Positions 28,202 to 37,681 of a DNA stretch of 39,711 bases are shown piece by piece. This DNA comes from Afipia sp. (GTDB lineage: Bacteria > Pseudomonadota > Alphaproteobacteria > Rhizobiales > Xanthobacteraceae): assembly GCA_017474385.1 (NCBI GenBank), contig JAFVHU010000054.1:1-39711 (forward strand), written 5' to 3'. The notes under the pieces were generated by a model, which worked only from the letters and a program-made list of their open reading frames with translations, did not search any database and was not told where the DNA came from. Numbering within the stretch: the stretch's first letter is position 1; each line of letters starts with the position of its first letter. Position numbers and translations under genes: made by a program.

Positions 28202-29622
28202 GCTGCCGCCCTCGGGTCATCACTCTGCGTGCCGTAGAACAGCCCGCCATAGACCGCATCCGAGATATCGACCCGCCAGCGCCGGCCCATCCAGCTTGCG
28301 CGGCCCGTCTCAGAAATCAGCGATATCAACGATTCAGGCACGCTCTGCCGGCCAAGTTTCCGCTGTGCGGGAATGCTCCAGGTCTGCCCGCCGTCGTCAG
28401 ACCAGGAAATCTCGACCGTTGGGTCTGTCTGGTCAGGATCGTGGCCGCTGGCAATGCCAACTCCCGTCACGAAATTGAAGTCTGCGCGGCCGACGACCGA
28501 GCCATAGGGGAAGTCTGCAACAGGTCCGCTTTCGACCCGATATCGCAATGGGCTGGATATCTCCTGGAACACAGAGGCGGTCACCTCCTGCACATTCCCG
28601 GTTTGCGTGTCGCCAACTAGCCACTTGCCGAACACGCCGATCGACTGGGTGATGCGGCTGCGCGCCTGCAGGTAGCTGTCGCGCTCGTGCCACTTCATCG
28701 TGTTCAGGTCGATCACCCATGACCACGCGGGGCAAGAAATCTGCACCATCGGATGGCCGCGAGTGATGTAGCAGCACATCTCAATAGTGGTTTTGTCCGC
28801 AACCGCTTCAATACGCGCGTCAAGGTCCGGTGGTGAAATCTTCACCGGCTCGACACCGGCATATTGGTAAACCGCGTAGTCGTCCCCGATCCAAACCGGA
28901 GGACGGGAAAACCCGTCTTCAAAGCCAGTCACGCAATATGGCCCGGCAATTCCTCGTGGGATGACGAAGTTGCGCGCGAACGGGAATGGCGTCGTTCCAA
29001 CGTTGGTCCAGACCTCTATTGTCTGAGGCCCCATAAGCAAAAGCTTGTCGCCCCACGGTACGGGGCGCGTCAGTCCATCCGGCTTCGCCTCAGCCCTGCC
29101 GAAACTCAGCGCGTTCACGCTGGTCGAATTCAGGTCCGTAGCAAAGGCGCGCCCATCGCCCGTCGTAAAGACGCCATATCCATCGATTGAGCAGGTCGCG
29201 TTGACTGCCGGCAGGTCCGCGTCCGGCCAGCCGCTCGTGACCGCGGTAGGCGTAAACGTCGATATGTTGCCGTCTGGGTCAACAAACCACTTATCCGGGT
29301 TGCTCGCGTTGTTGCGTGCAAAGAAGCCCTTCTTGGAGCCGTTCAGAGCACCAACTGTGGTCGAGGCCCCTCCTGCACTCGTGAACTTCTCGAGCTGACC
29401 GTTGAAAGCGACGTACAGCACTCCGCCAACTTCGATGAAGCCCCTGCAGCCCGTGCGCGCTGTCGTGCCGAAATTGCGCAATCCGGGAGCGCGACGGATG
29501 ACCGATCGGTTCGGCGCCGTCTCGCCTAATGCCTCAGGATAGGCGTTAATCAGCCGTCCGGCGCTTTCCTGGAAACGAGACCCAGGCGCCGTCGATAGCG
29601 GGAACGGAATAGGCTTCTTCAT
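28198..29622 (-). CDS. P22 gp10-like packaged DNA stabilization protein
   Basis: 474 aa, near the length of P22 gp10 (472 aa). N-terminus PGSRFQESAGRLINAYPEAL and the later FVIPRGIAGPYCVTGFEDG, DDYAVYQYAGVEPVKISPPDLD, VIDLNTMKWHERDSYL match the beta-propeller-like hub protein that closes the portal after packaging. Order coat, gp4-like, gp10-like is the P22 order. Confidence 0.87.
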   Translation of the reverse strand: MKKPIPFPLSTAPGSRFQESAGRLINAYPEALGETAPNRSVIRRAPGLRNFGTTARTGCRGFIEVGGVLYVAFNGQLEKFTSAGGASTTVGALNGSKKGFFARNNASNPDKWFVDPDGNISTFTPTAVTSGWPDADLPAVNATCSIDGYGVFTTGDGRAFATDLNSTSVNALSFGRAEAKPDGLTRPVPWGDKLLLMGPQTIEVWTNVGTTPFPFARNFVIPRGIAGPYCVTGFEDGFSRPPVWIGDDYAVYQYAGVEPVKISPPDLDARIEAVADKTTIEMCCYITRGHPMVQISCPAWSWVIDLNTMKWHERDSYLQARSRITQSIGVFGKWLVGDTQTGNVQEVTASVFQEISSPLRYRVESGPVADFPYGSVVGRADFNFVTGVGIASGHDPDQTDPTVEISWSDDGGQTWSIPAQRKLGRQSVPESLISLISETGRASWMGRRWRVDISDAVYGGLFYGTQSDDPRAAA

Positions 29623-30023
29623 GTGATGAAGGGATTCCAGCGCCGCGCGGTCGGAATGCCACTATCGATCCGGAGGAACTTCCTGGACGATGGCGGGCGC
29701 GCAAGCGTTCGCATGGTCGCCTCCGCCTCGATCGCCAGTGTCTTCAGCTTCGTGTCGGCCGGCAGGTTGAACTTGGGCGCGGCCTCATTGGCGATGTAAT
29801 CGGCCAGAGGAAGAAACACAGCGTCGTCAATATCGCCGTCAGACGGTCCGACCGACCCCGCGTCCGAGATGTAGAAGATTTCCAACCCATTCAACTTGGC
29901 GATGGTCGGATCAATGATCCCATCGACCTTGTTGACGTTGGCCGATGACGCGGCCTGACCGGGCACAAGAATGCCGAGACGGTCAAGAACCTCGTCAATA
30001 AGCTCGCGGCGGGTCTTGCTCAC
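29619..30023 (-). CDS. P22 gp4-like tail accessory factor
   Basis: 134 aa from a GTG at 30023, which overlaps the preceding stop (GTGA). Helical, with TRRELIDEVLDRLGIL and DAVFLPLADYIANEAAPKFNLP, the pattern of the gp4-type head completion protein that binds the portal ring before gp10. Slightly shorter than P22 gp4 (166 aa). No lysozyme motif visible. Confidence 0.78.
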   Translation of the reverse strand: MSKTRRELIDEVLDRLGILVPGQAASSANVNKVDGIIDPTIAKLNGLEIFYISDAGSVGPSDGDIDDAVFLPLADYIANEAAPKFNLPADTKLKTLAIEAEATMRTLARPPSSRKFLRIDSGIPTARRWNPFIT

Positions 30024-30175
30024 TCGCTAGCCTCTTCAGCGGCCTTGAGCGCATCAACCATTCGGCTGCGCACCTCCGCCTTTGTGGTCTTCTGACGATG
30101 AATCATTTCGTCGTCCCAACCGCGGGCTTTGAGATATGCGATCGTTGCCGCCTCAACCTGCTTATCGGTAGCCAT
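30020..30175 (-). CDS. 51-aa hypothetical protein downstream of coat
   Basis: ATG 30175 with GGGAGG about 8 nt upstream. Helical and charged: KQVEAATIAYLKARGWDDEM, TKAEVRSRMVDALKAAEE. Stop overlaps the gp4-like GTG. Comparable tiny genes occur between coat and gp4 in relatives. Confidence 0.66.
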   Translation of the reverse strand: MATDKQVEAATIAYLKARGWDDEMIHRQKTTKAEVRSRMVDALKAAEEASE

Positions 30176-30196
30176 TCATGACCTCCCAAAGAGAAA

Positions 30197-30216
30197 GGGC
30201 GGCTCGAAAGCCGCCC
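30197..30216 (-). terminator. Attenuator-like terminator after coat
   Basis: On the minus strand: GGGCGGC/GCCGCCC stem, 6-nt loop, then TTTCTCTTT. Just after the coat stop; could set the coat-to-tail transcript ratio. Confidence 0.65.
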
Positions 30217-30224
30217 CGTGGTCA

Positions 30225-31457
30225 TCAGGTGCCGGAGACACGAACCGCAAGACGCGGGTCGATCGTTTTGACGCCGTAGAGAACGTCCAGGCGCCAAGTC
30301 GAGTTGTCATTCACGCCGTCGTAGAACGGGATGACACGGACACTGAGGCCGTTCTTGCTCTGACGCGAGCAGTCAACGGCACCCGGAGGACGCACCATCG
30401 GAACGGTGCAGAGCGCGAAGGCGTTCTTGTGGAACATCAGGTTGTTGATGTACGGCGTTGCTGCCGTGCCAACGAACGTGATGGCCGCATTGTCGGCCGG
30501 CACCGAATCCACCGTCTGGAACGCACCAGATGTGATGATCTGCGGAGCAATGGTCATCGTCAGATTGCCGGACGCATCCGACGAACCGTCAGCCACCACC
30601 ACGAACTGCTTCAGCTTGGCCAGCGGCGCCTTGGTGACCGGGTTCACGTCGTAGACGTTGGCGATCGTGAAAACGTCGCCCTTCTTGACGCGGGCGGCGG
30701 CCGCCGCGGTCCAGCCGTCCGTAATCAGCGACTGCGTATTCACACCAGTCGTGTCGTAAGACGTTCCCTGTGCACCACCATTGACCAGCGGAGTTCCACC
30801 GCGAGGACCGGTCGTGAACGTCGGAACGTTCTGCGACATGAAGGTTTCGACACCACCGATCTTGCCGATGCTGCCTTCCTTGTACGCCTTCCCCGCCACC
30901 TGCTGCAGGTACAACGCGGTCTGACCGCCAGCCATCGACCAGTAATCGGCCGGCGAAAGAACGGCAGAGCGGCTGTCCTGCGGCACCGACCGCAGATCAA
31001 GATCGGTCGGCCCCTTCGCGAAGCCCGCGAAAGTGCTGATCAGCGTGCCGGGCGTACCGACCCACTGGGGCACATCCTTGTAGAGGTTCATCACCGCCAC
31101 ATCGATCTGGTTGGCGATCTGGATCATCGCCGGCCGGATGACACGTTCGGACAGCTCACCAATGTTCTGGGTGAGCTGCTGTGAAGTGAACGCGAAGTCA
31201 ACGCCCGCGATCTGGTTGACCTGGATCGTGGTCTTCGCTTCCTTCACGTCCTGCGCAGATGCAGTGATCGTATTACGAACCGTGAAGTCAGTCGGCTTGC
31301 GGATAGTGATCGTGTCACCGACCGTGTATCCGTTGACCTTCCGATCGAACTCGCCTTCGTAGCCACGATAGACGGCGTTCGCCATCACGAGTTCATTTTC
31401 GAGAATTGCCAGCGACGCTTTCGCGACGATGCTAGCGGTAAGTGTCGTATTGGGCAT
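30225..31457 (-). CDS. Major capsid (P22 coat gp5-like)
   Basis: 410 aa, close to P22 gp5 (430 aa). Features: N-terminal ILENELVMANAVYRGYEGEF, ITIRKPTDFTVRN, then VDFAFTSQQL, SPADYWSMAG, VKKGDVFTIANVYDVNP (the insertion-domain style) and a final FYDGVNDNSTWRLDVLYGVK. This is the P22 coat family with the HK97 fold. GGGA before the ATG. It builds the procapsid with the scaffold gene upstream. Confidence 0.92.
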   Translation of the reverse strand: MPNTTLTASIVAKASLAILENELVMANAVYRGYEGEFDRKVNGYTVGDTITIRKPTDFTVRNTITASAQDVKEAKTTIQVNQIAGVDFAFTSQQLTQNIGELSERVIRPAMIQIANQIDVAVMNLYKDVPQWVGTPGTLISTFAGFAKGPTDLDLRSVPQDSRSAVLSPADYWSMAGGQTALYLQQVAGKAYKEGSIGKIGGVETFMSQNVPTFTTGPRGGTPLVNGGAQGTSYDTTGVNTQSLITDGWTAAAAARVKKGDVFTIANVYDVNPVTKAPLAKLKQFVVVADGSSDASGNLTMTIAPQIITSGAFQTVDSVPADNAAITFVGTAATPYINNLMFHKNAFALCTVPMVRPPGAVDCSRQSKNGLSVRVIPFYDGVNDNSTWRLDVLYGVKTIDPRLAVRVSGT

Positions 31458-31476
31458 TGCCTAGAATCCCTTTGGA

Positions 31477-32328
31477 TCAGGCCCCACGTCCGTATGTTTT
31501 GTTCAGCCAAGCATTCAAGTCGCTTTCAGCGCTTGACGGGCTGGCGCCCCCCTTAAGGGCTTTCAACGGAGGTGGAGCGGAGGTTTGCTTCTTTGCGGAT
31601 GGCATTTGAAGCGTGGCCTCCAGCCGGCCGACTTCACGGGCCAGCTCGCGAGCGCTCATCGCGTTCATTGCACTAAGTTTGTCGGGGTTCTGCGCGAGAT
31701 GGTACGCAATGAGTTCCGACTTATCCGAAGACATGATCTCTTCGATCAGATCGTTTCGGACGTTAACGCCCTTCATCGCACCCATGACCTGATCGAAATC
31801 CGCGATGACCTCGCGGGCTGCTTCGACTCGCTCGGCGTGCGCTAGCTCGCGCTCCCGTGCGATTTTGGCCTGTTGTGCGCTGCGTTCAGCGGCTTCGCGT
31901 TCTTTGAACTGCTTCGCAATGGCTTCGCTTGCGGCCTTGCCAGCCTGATAGGCCGTCATCGCCTGCTGCCATTCGAAGTAGTCCTTGAAGTCCTCTTCAC
32001 GCGGCGGCTTGTCGTCCTCTGCGCCAGCGCTAGCCGGCGTCTTTGGGCGACTTAGCTCCTCGATCGTGCGCTGAGCCTCAGAAAGCTCGTCAAGCAACCG
32101 CTGTTCACGAAGCTTATGGCGCTGCGCGCCGCTGAGTTTCTTCGGCTTCTCTTCGTCACCATCTTCCTTAGGCTCTTCGGCCTTGGCTTCCGGCTTTTCT
32201 TCCTGTTCGCCTTCCGGTGCCTCTTCGGCCTCTTCCCCGACAACCGGCGTTTCCGCCGCATCAAGGTCGATAATGCCGTCATTCACGACTTCAGCCAGCG
32301 TTTCCGCCGTCTCGTTCGTATCAGTCAT
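31477..32328 (-). CDS. Scaffolding protein
   Basis: 283 aa, very acidic N-terminus (EEAEEAPEGEQEEKPEAK), long charged coiled coil (QRHKLREQRLLDELSEAQR), and a C-terminal basic/hydrophobic end. Located directly before coat, in the gp8 position; length fits P22 gp8 (303 aa). It assists coat assembly and leaves the procapsid. Confidence 0.88.
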   Translation of the reverse strand: MTDTNETAETLAEVVNDGIIDLDAAETPVVGEEAEEAPEGEQEEKPEAKAEEPKEDGDEEKPKKLSGAQRHKLREQRLLDELSEAQRTIEELSRPKTPASAGAEDDKPPREEDFKDYFEWQQAMTAYQAGKAASEAIAKQFKEREAAERSAQQAKIARERELAHAERVEAAREVIADFDQVMGAMKGVNVRNDLIEEIMSSDKSELIAYHLAQNPDKLSAMNAMSARELAREVGRLEATLQMPSAKKQTSAPPPLKALKGGASPSSAESDLNAWLNKTYGRGA

Positions 32329-32339
32329 GTTCTGCTCAT

Positions 32340-32364
32340 AAAAAAAGCCGCCCCGAAGGACGGC
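32340..32364 (-). terminator. Terminator between portal and scaffold
   Basis: On the minus strand: GCCGTCC/GGGCGGC stem with a G-U pair, 4-nt loop, then seven T. Between the portal stop (32411) and scaffold start (32328). Confidence 0.78.
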
Positions 32365-32410
32365 CGCCCATCGCTATGCCCAGCGCCGGACGCGCCAGAT
32401 CAATGCGAAA

Positions 32411-34669
32411 CTATTGAGCCTCTGCCGGCTCTGGCTTAGCGGTCAACTTCTGCATGGCGCGGCCATGCTTTTCGTCTCCCTGCCTTGCGCTAATCTCGAT
32501 CACTGCCATATCGGCAGCATGACGCTCACCCTTGTGGGCGAATTCCTGTTCGTGTGATCTCTCGCTGCGCTCCAACTCACTGTCATGGCGCTGGATCGTA
32601 CGCAGGTTTTCCATGTGCGTGTTGGCAAGCTCGACACGCTTAAGCTGCGCTTCTGTCTCGGCCCTGTCAGCATCAGCGATAGCCTGTCGCGCCTTGGCCT
32701 TCGCCTCCTCGGCTTCCGCTAGCGATTTCTCAACCTTGGCCTGAGCCTCTGCCAACTGTAGCGCCTGGGCTTGCTGGGCCTGCTGTTGAGCCTGTTCCTG
32801 CGCCTGCATCTCTTGTTGCATCTCCGGCGAAGGAGGTTGCCCGGCCGACTGCTCGCGCTTCATGCGGTCTGCCTGCATTTTAGCCTTGATCGGGGGCGGA
32901 AGAAGCTCTTCGAGCCTCTCCCCAATCTGCTCTGCATTAGGCCAGTCCATGGCCTTCGCATAAAGGTCACCCATAACCGGGGCTGCGGGCGGGAATGCAC
33001 GCAAAAACTCGGTCATTCCATCCTGGGCCTGCTGGCGCTTGGTCGCGTAGTTCGGCCCCTGCTCCATTACGACATCATACGATCCGGATGTGATGTCGTT
33101 CAGGACCTTCGAGACACCATTGACGAGCTGCGGCTTGTTGATCTCAACCATATCTGGTTTGCCGTCATCGCCCAGGATCTGAACGGTACGCTGAGTGTCG
33201 TAGACCTTGGGGAATAGCTCGTTGACAATCTCGGCCGTCCGCTCGATCGCGAGGGCGAAGTTGTCGTGATAGACAAACGTTCCCGTGTCCCCCTGCGCAT
33301 CACGCCGCGCAATTGCAACACCACTCGTTTCGTTGGACTTTGCGCCAAGGCTCGCATCGAACAGGCCGATGACCGCTTTCATATCTTCTGAATTGCGGAT
33401 TTTTGCTTCGGATATTGCCGGCGATCCGACGGGCGGCTGCACCCGTTGCGGGGGGCCTGGCGCCGCAGGGTCTGGAGTATACTCCAAGAATGGATGGGCT
33501 TCAGTGTTTGCGGTTTCCCAGATGTCGTAATGGTCCTGAAATTGCTTTTTGGTGCCGATCCAAGGCGCCTTAGGCTGCAGCGCGATCACCTCAGTCTCAG
33601 CCGAGGCGTAATAGTTTTCCATCCGCTGTGGGTCACGTGCGTAGCGGACGATGCCATGCCGATAGACCTCTCGGCCGATACGCACTTCCTCGCCAATCAC
33701 GGGGACAACTGGGATGTGCATCCCGAGCCAATCAACCTCGTCTAGGACCTCCGCCATTGTCAGCGTATAGCGGCAAACCTTATAGCTATCGCGATATTCG
33801 ACACGTGCACCGCGCCCTTCAAGATACTGTATCGCCTCCCTCACCCGATCGTCCGGCACATCAGCAACGACATCGGTCAGGTCATCGATCGTGCCATCTG
33901 GCATCAGTGCGAGCAGCCGTTCGATCGGCTTCTTTTTCCAGTATTGCTGGACGCGGATATAGTCGTCAGTCGCCCAGCTTGAAAACCAGCTCGTGCCGCC
34001 CAAGCCATACAGCGATGTGTCGAACCCTTCCGCCTTAGCTTTTGGCCATTTCTTCTTGAACTTTGCCCGGGTCATATCGGTCGGGACAAAACAATGTTCC
34101 GCGTCCGATTTTGTCGGCAAGAACGCATCGGCGTCCCACAGAACCGAAACGCCGTCCTCGATGCCTACGATCCTGATTTCCTGATTGAACGTTCCGGCGT
34201 GAGCATACTCGGTTTCGACTGCCCAATGGCCAATGCCACAAGTAACCTGGCTATCAGCGCCGGTGGTGTAGACGTGCTTCGCCTTGCTTCGGTTCTCCAC
34301 ATAGCGAAGCATGCCAGCGCGGATTTCCGCAGTTTCAACATCTGCCCCACTGTCGACCGGCACGACCTTGATGCTGGGCCGCGACTGCCGCATGTCGCCA
34401 GTCACCTGACGGATGAACTGCGGAAGTTTGTTGATCACAAGACATGGACGGTTTTTCCGCTGCTCAAGAGCCTCCGGTGACCACTGATCGTCCTGCCGAC
34501 CACGACGAAACTTCAGGTCTTGATAGGCTTCCTCAATGTTACCTTGTTCTTTAGCGTAGTCGCGCTCGTATTCTAGCAGCGCTTCCTCATGCACCTTCTG
34601 CCAGTCGTTCGGCGCGACTTTGCCGCCGCCGGACTTGTCGTCGGCGTCCATGTCGTCACTCTCGGCCAT
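32411..34669 (-). CDS. Portal protein (P22 gp1-like)
   Basis: 752 aa from ATG 34669 (P22 gp1 is 725 aa). The longer frame to 34732 overlaps TerL and is rejected. Motifs: NRPCLVINKLPQFIRQVTGD, GHWAVETEY, ARRDAQGDTGTFVYHDNF. The C-terminus is a long Gln/Ala/Glu helix (QQEMQAQEQAQQQAQQAQA) of the P22 barrel type. The dodecameric ring is the DNA entry/exit channel and sensor of headful packaging. Confidence 0.93.
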   Translation of the reverse strand: MAESDDMDADDKSGGGKVAPNDWQKVHEEALLEYERDYAKEQGNIEEAYQDLKFRRGRQDDQWSPEALEQRKNRPCLVINKLPQFIRQVTGDMRQSRPSIKVVPVDSGADVETAEIRAGMLRYVENRSKAKHVYTTGADSQVTCGIGHWAVETEYAHAGTFNQEIRIVGIEDGVSVLWDADAFLPTKSDAEHCFVPTDMTRAKFKKKWPKAKAEGFDTSLYGLGGTSWFSSWATDDYIRVQQYWKKKPIERLLALMPDGTIDDLTDVVADVPDDRVREAIQYLEGRGARVEYRDSYKVCRYTLTMAEVLDEVDWLGMHIPVVPVIGEEVRIGREVYRHGIVRYARDPQRMENYYASAETEVIALQPKAPWIGTKKQFQDHYDIWETANTEAHPFLEYTPDPAAPGPPQRVQPPVGSPAISEAKIRNSEDMKAVIGLFDASLGAKSNETSGVAIARRDAQGDTGTFVYHDNFALAIERTAEIVNELFPKVYDTQRTVQILGDDGKPDMVEINKPQLVNGVSKVLNDITSGSYDVVMEQGPNYATKRQQAQDGMTEFLRAFPPAAPVMGDLYAKAMDWPNAEQIGERLEELLPPPIKAKMQADRMKREQSAGQPPSPEMQQEMQAQEQAQQQAQQAQALQLAEAQAKVEKSLAEAEEAKAKARQAIADADRAETEAQLKRVELANTHMENLRTIQRHDSELERSERSHEQEFAHKGERHAADMAVIEISARQGDEKHGRAMQKLTAKPEPAEAQ

Positions 34670-34673
34670 TGAT

Positions 34674-36221
34674 TTATGCGCCCATCCATGACCCGGCACG
34701 GCGGGGCGTGCGGATCCTCTCGACGCGCTCAAAGACGGGCTCTGCGAACGTCAGCACAATCGCATCCCACTCGTCAGGTGATCGAACACCGCGCGCTCGC
34801 ATGTGCTCTTTGCTTTCCAATTGAAGCCGCTGGTTCACGTCGTAAGAGTAACCAGGGCCGCAGGCGTCCGCCTGCAAACTGTCCAAATCCGGTATGTCGG
34901 CGCCGCCCGGATCATCGAGCCAATCTTTTGAGCGCATCCACATTTCTGCCCGGCGATTGCGCGGGCCTGCTGCCTTCGTTCCATCCGGCAACAACACAAC
35001 GGGTTCCTGCGGCTCTGAGCCGAAGTTGATCGGCGTCACCACATCGAGGTACACACCACCCCAGCTATGCAGAATATCGACAACGCCCGCGCCAACACCA
35101 CCTACGTCAACAAACACCCTCGCAGGCTTATCAGCGTCGATAACCTGTTTGATCCAATTGGCACCCTGTACCGTGTCGATCTTCGACTTGCTTTCCAGCT
35201 TCTCGACCTTGCGGCCTCGCCGCCATGCGAGTGAGAACCGGTCGTCTCCAAACCGCGCTGGGTCTGCGCCGATCACTAACGGGCCGATACCCTCATGCTC
35301 AGCCTTACGAGCCGCCAGAACGCGATCTGACCGAATGTAGCTGTCATGCCCCGTAAGCTGGAAAGCCTCGTCTGCCGTCGCAGGATATTCCTGCTTGAAC
35401 AGCAGCGGGTCTTTCAGCTCCGCAATTTTCGCGCGGCGCCACACCATCTGCTCAAGGCTGAGATGGTGCGCAGCAGCATATTCTGACTCTTCCCCATCGA
35501 GGGCGAAGCCAGAAGGAACCGGCCTGCGGTATTCGTCCTGCCAGAACCACGGAATGAAGATCGCTTCGTAGTCGCCAATGCCGGCCTCTGCCTGCTGCCA
35601 GCGCTCATGAAACTCGCCACCCACGCCGTTAGCCGTCGACTCTAGAACAATCTCAGTGCCGGGTAGGTCAGGGATAGCCTGAACAACGCCAGCGAAATGT
35701 GTGCTCGCATTCGGCCAGAAAGCCACCTCTGAGCCGTGGAAGAGCTGGACGGTCTGTGACCGCCCTACCGCTTTCGCCCCCGCTGTACCGACCGCGTACC
35801 CGCTCTCAAGGGCCGAGAAACTCAACTCCTTTGCGTTTGCACTGCCGGTGATCGGCTTCACCAACTCTGGACAGTGTTGATGATAGCGATCAACCATCCC
35901 GAACAGGTTGTTTGTGGCGTCCTGCTCGTGCGTCAGGATGAACACCCGAACACCCCGACTGTGCGTCGATCTCCAGTAGTACCGACCGCCTATGTAGGTC
36001 GAAATGCCCTGCTGACGCCCCTTCAGAACCAGCGCCCGCACCTTGCCAGTCTTGGCGCGCTGCGCCTCCAGTCGGTCATGCAAGTAGAGCTGAGCCTGAT
36101 TCAGCACGAGGGGCTGAATGTCCCCGCCTTTGGTTCTGATCTTCAGGCACTTCGAAGCGTAGTGCTTGAAGTCGTCCCTAAGCCTGCGCCTGATCGTCCG
36201 TTCCCGGCTCGTCAAGCTCAT
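34674..36221 (-). CDS. Large terminase subunit (ATPase-nuclease)
   Basis: 515 aa from ATG 36221 (GAGG 9 nt upstream); ATG 36230 is an alternative. Walker A-type LKGRQQGIST near residue 70, Walker B with catalytic Glu in EIVLESTA, nuclease acidic residues in VIGADPARFGDD, VFVDVGGVG and EWDAIVLTF. Packages DNA through the portal, probably by headful cutting. It overlaps the small terminase end by about 44 bp. Confidence 0.93.
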   Translation of the reverse strand: MSLTSRERTIRRRLRDDFKHYASKCLKIRTKGGDIQPLVLNQAQLYLHDRLEAQRAKTGKVRALVLKGRQQGISTYIGGRYYWRSTHSRGVRVFILTHEQDATNNLFGMVDRYHQHCPELVKPITGSANAKELSFSALESGYAVGTAGAKAVGRSQTVQLFHGSEVAFWPNASTHFAGVVQAIPDLPGTEIVLESTANGVGGEFHERWQQAEAGIGDYEAIFIPWFWQDEYRRPVPSGFALDGEESEYAAAHHLSLEQMVWRRAKIAELKDPLLFKQEYPATADEAFQLTGHDSYIRSDRVLAARKAEHEGIGPLVIGADPARFGDDRFSLAWRRGRKVEKLESKSKIDTVQGANWIKQVIDADKPARVFVDVGGVGAGVVDILHSWGGVYLDVVTPINFGSEPQEPVVLLPDGTKAAGPRNRRAEMWMRSKDWLDDPGGADIPDLDSLQADACGPGYSYDVNQRLQLESKEHMRARGVRSPDEWDAIVLTFAEPVFERVERIRTPRRAGSWMGA

Positions 36222-36477
36222 CGAGTGCATCCTCGTGCGTCAGGCTCAAACCGCCAGAATGCTCGACAGCGGCCAGCCGAGCATGAACATATGGAGCCGC
36301 CGCTTTGGCGGCGTCCATCCGCGTTTCTTTGTCGTTGGTATCGTCGCGAAGCTGAGCGAGCATGTAATCGAGGGGACTAATCCCACCCTCTAGCGCCTTC
36401 TGTCTGGCGTCCTCGTTCAGCTTGGTTGTCTGGCCAGGTTTGCGACCAGCGCCCGCTCTAGCCCCGCCGTGCGCCAT
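36178..36477 (-). CDS. Small terminase subunit
   Basis: 99 aa. N-terminal GGARAGAGRKPGQ is the opening typical of many TerS proteins, then a helical oligomerisation region (SPLDYMLAQLRDD, METRMDAAKAAAPYVHARL-like) and an acidic tail. It recognises pac DNA and stimulates TerL. No good ribosome binding site is visible before 36477. The pac site is probably within or near this gene, but cannot be picked out. Confidence 0.82.
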   Translation of the reverse strand: MAHGGARAGAGRKPGQTTKLNEDARQKALEGGISPLDYMLAQLRDDTNDKETRMDAAKAAAPYVHARLAAVEHSGGLSLTHEDALDELDEPGTDDQAQA

Positions 36478-36514
36478 CTTGAATTCTTGAATTCATTTCA
36501 AGTTCACCCCATAG

Positions 36515-36545
36515 AAAAACCCGCCTCGGATCGCTCCGGGCGGGC
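36515..36545 (-). terminator. Strong terminator upstream of terminase genes
   Basis: On the minus strand: CCCGCC-CGGA stem pairing with TCCG-A-GGCGGG around GCGA, followed by TTTTTC. About 40 bp upstream of TerS, it separates two unknown late genes from the packaging genes. Confidence 0.82.
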
Positions 36546-36556
36546 TTCTGCATCAT

Positions 36557-37150
36557 CTATTTCTGACGAGAACTTATTCGCGCGCGTCTGTCAATCCCGA
36601 AATGCACAACGAGCGCGTCGAGCCCGTTGATAAGCAGCGCAAGCGAACCGGAATCCCTTACCGGCATATCCATGATCGCATGGTCCTTCACTGCGCGCGC
36701 TGCACGCGCCCCGACACTCGAGCAGGCTTCAAACGCCTTGTTGTGACGATCCTTGATTGCCTGAGCTTGCTCACGCGGCATGTCGCCATCGTAGCCGCCA
36801 CCACTCACGCGGTTGAGATCAATCCCGGTCGGATGGAGCGGTAGCGGCGAGTAGATGCGGCGTGCGGCCTCGGCAAGCCCGGCATACTGCAAACCGGCCT
36901 CATGCTGTGCAGGCGTGATCTTCCGGGTCAGCAACAGCTTCCCGAACTCTGAGCCAGCTTCTGGCAATTCCCGTAGTTTCTTCATCACCCCTGCCCGATG
37001 CGGCTGCGCAGCCACGAATGCCTTTGGATCCTCGTAGGCCCGCGCGATGCGGCCATTTGACTCACGCTTGCCTGCCTTCCTGCGTCGTCCGACCATGATC
37101 CAGATTGCTCCGTTTCGAATTTTCACAAGCTCGCGACGCCAGACCAGCAT
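36557..37150 (-). CDS. 197-aa hypothetical protein upstream of terminase
   Basis: Start 37150 overlaps the previous stop (TGATG); ATG 37096 (MVGRRRKAGKRESNGRIARA) fits the usual start of its relatives better. The R-R-K-A-G-K-R-E-S-N-G-R motif, AQHEAGLQYAGLAEAARR and a closing LLINGLDALVVHFG are known to me from uncharacterised proteins beside terminase genes of alphaproteobacterial phages. May be a packaging or regulatory factor; unproven. Confidence 0.75.
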   Translation of the reverse strand: MLVWRRELVKIRNGAIWIMVGRRRKAGKRESNGRIARAYEDPKAFVAAQPHRAGVMKKLRELPEAGSEFGKLLLTRKITPAQHEAGLQYAGLAEAARRIYSPLPLHPTGIDLNRVSGGGYDGDMPREQAQAIKDRHNKAFEACSSVGARAARAVKDHAIMDMPVRDSGSLALLINGLDALVVHFGIDRRARISSRQK

Positions 37151-37656
37151 CAGCTACCCGCCGTCGCGTGCCGGTCGATGATCTCGGCACCCGGGAACAT
37201 CTGCTTAACCGCGGCGACCATCTTGAACCCCTCGGCAGACGCAAACAGCGTCGCCACCTCGTCAGGCGTGATCCAGACCACATCCGCGCCATGAAGCTCT
37301 CTCACACGCTCAACTGCGGCCTTCTGCTCACCGATCGCCACGACCATCGCCGTACGAGAACAGCGGCCAAGCAGGTACGCATCGTCCGCCGCGCCTGCCG
37401 CCTCAAGAGCCCGACATGCAGCCGCGTATCCCCGACACATCGCCGCGCCCTGCGTTTCGATCTCGTCGGCCGTTCCGGTGATGCAGGCATGGTCGAACAG
37501 GTTCCGTTGCTCGCCAAGCCGCTGTGCCAGGTCAGCATCGACCCGACGCAGCGCCAGCATGGTCCACCTGCTCTCGAATGCCGTTGCTGCAGTCGCCACC
37601 TGTGCGAACCAATGGCGCATGGTCTGCTCGTCGCGAGCCATCTGCGAGGTGCTCAT
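37150..37656 (-). CDS. 168-aa hypothetical protein, first late-arm gene
   Basis: Helical, Ala-rich. Contains ACRALEAAGAADDAYLLGR and ADVVWITPDEVATLFASAEGFKMVAAVKQMFPGAE, a C-terminal module found in phage proteins of unknown role encoded before terminase. Starts right behind the iteron-like region. Soluble. Confidence 0.74.
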   Translation of the reverse strand: MSTSQMARDEQTMRHWFAQVATAATAFESRWTMLALRRVDADLAQRLGEQRNLFDHACITGTADEIETQGAAMCRGYAAACRALEAAGAADDAYLLGRCSRTAMVVAIGEQKAAVERVRELHGADVVWITPDEVATLFASAEGFKMVAAVKQMFPGAEIIDRHATAGS

Positions 37657-37681
37657 GCGACACCCCCGACGACCCGAGGGG

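Noticed and set aside
30129-31184. 351-codon plus-strand frame antisense to the coat gene
   Set aside because: Coat homology is clear on the minus strand; the plus frame is low-complexity Arg/His-rich.
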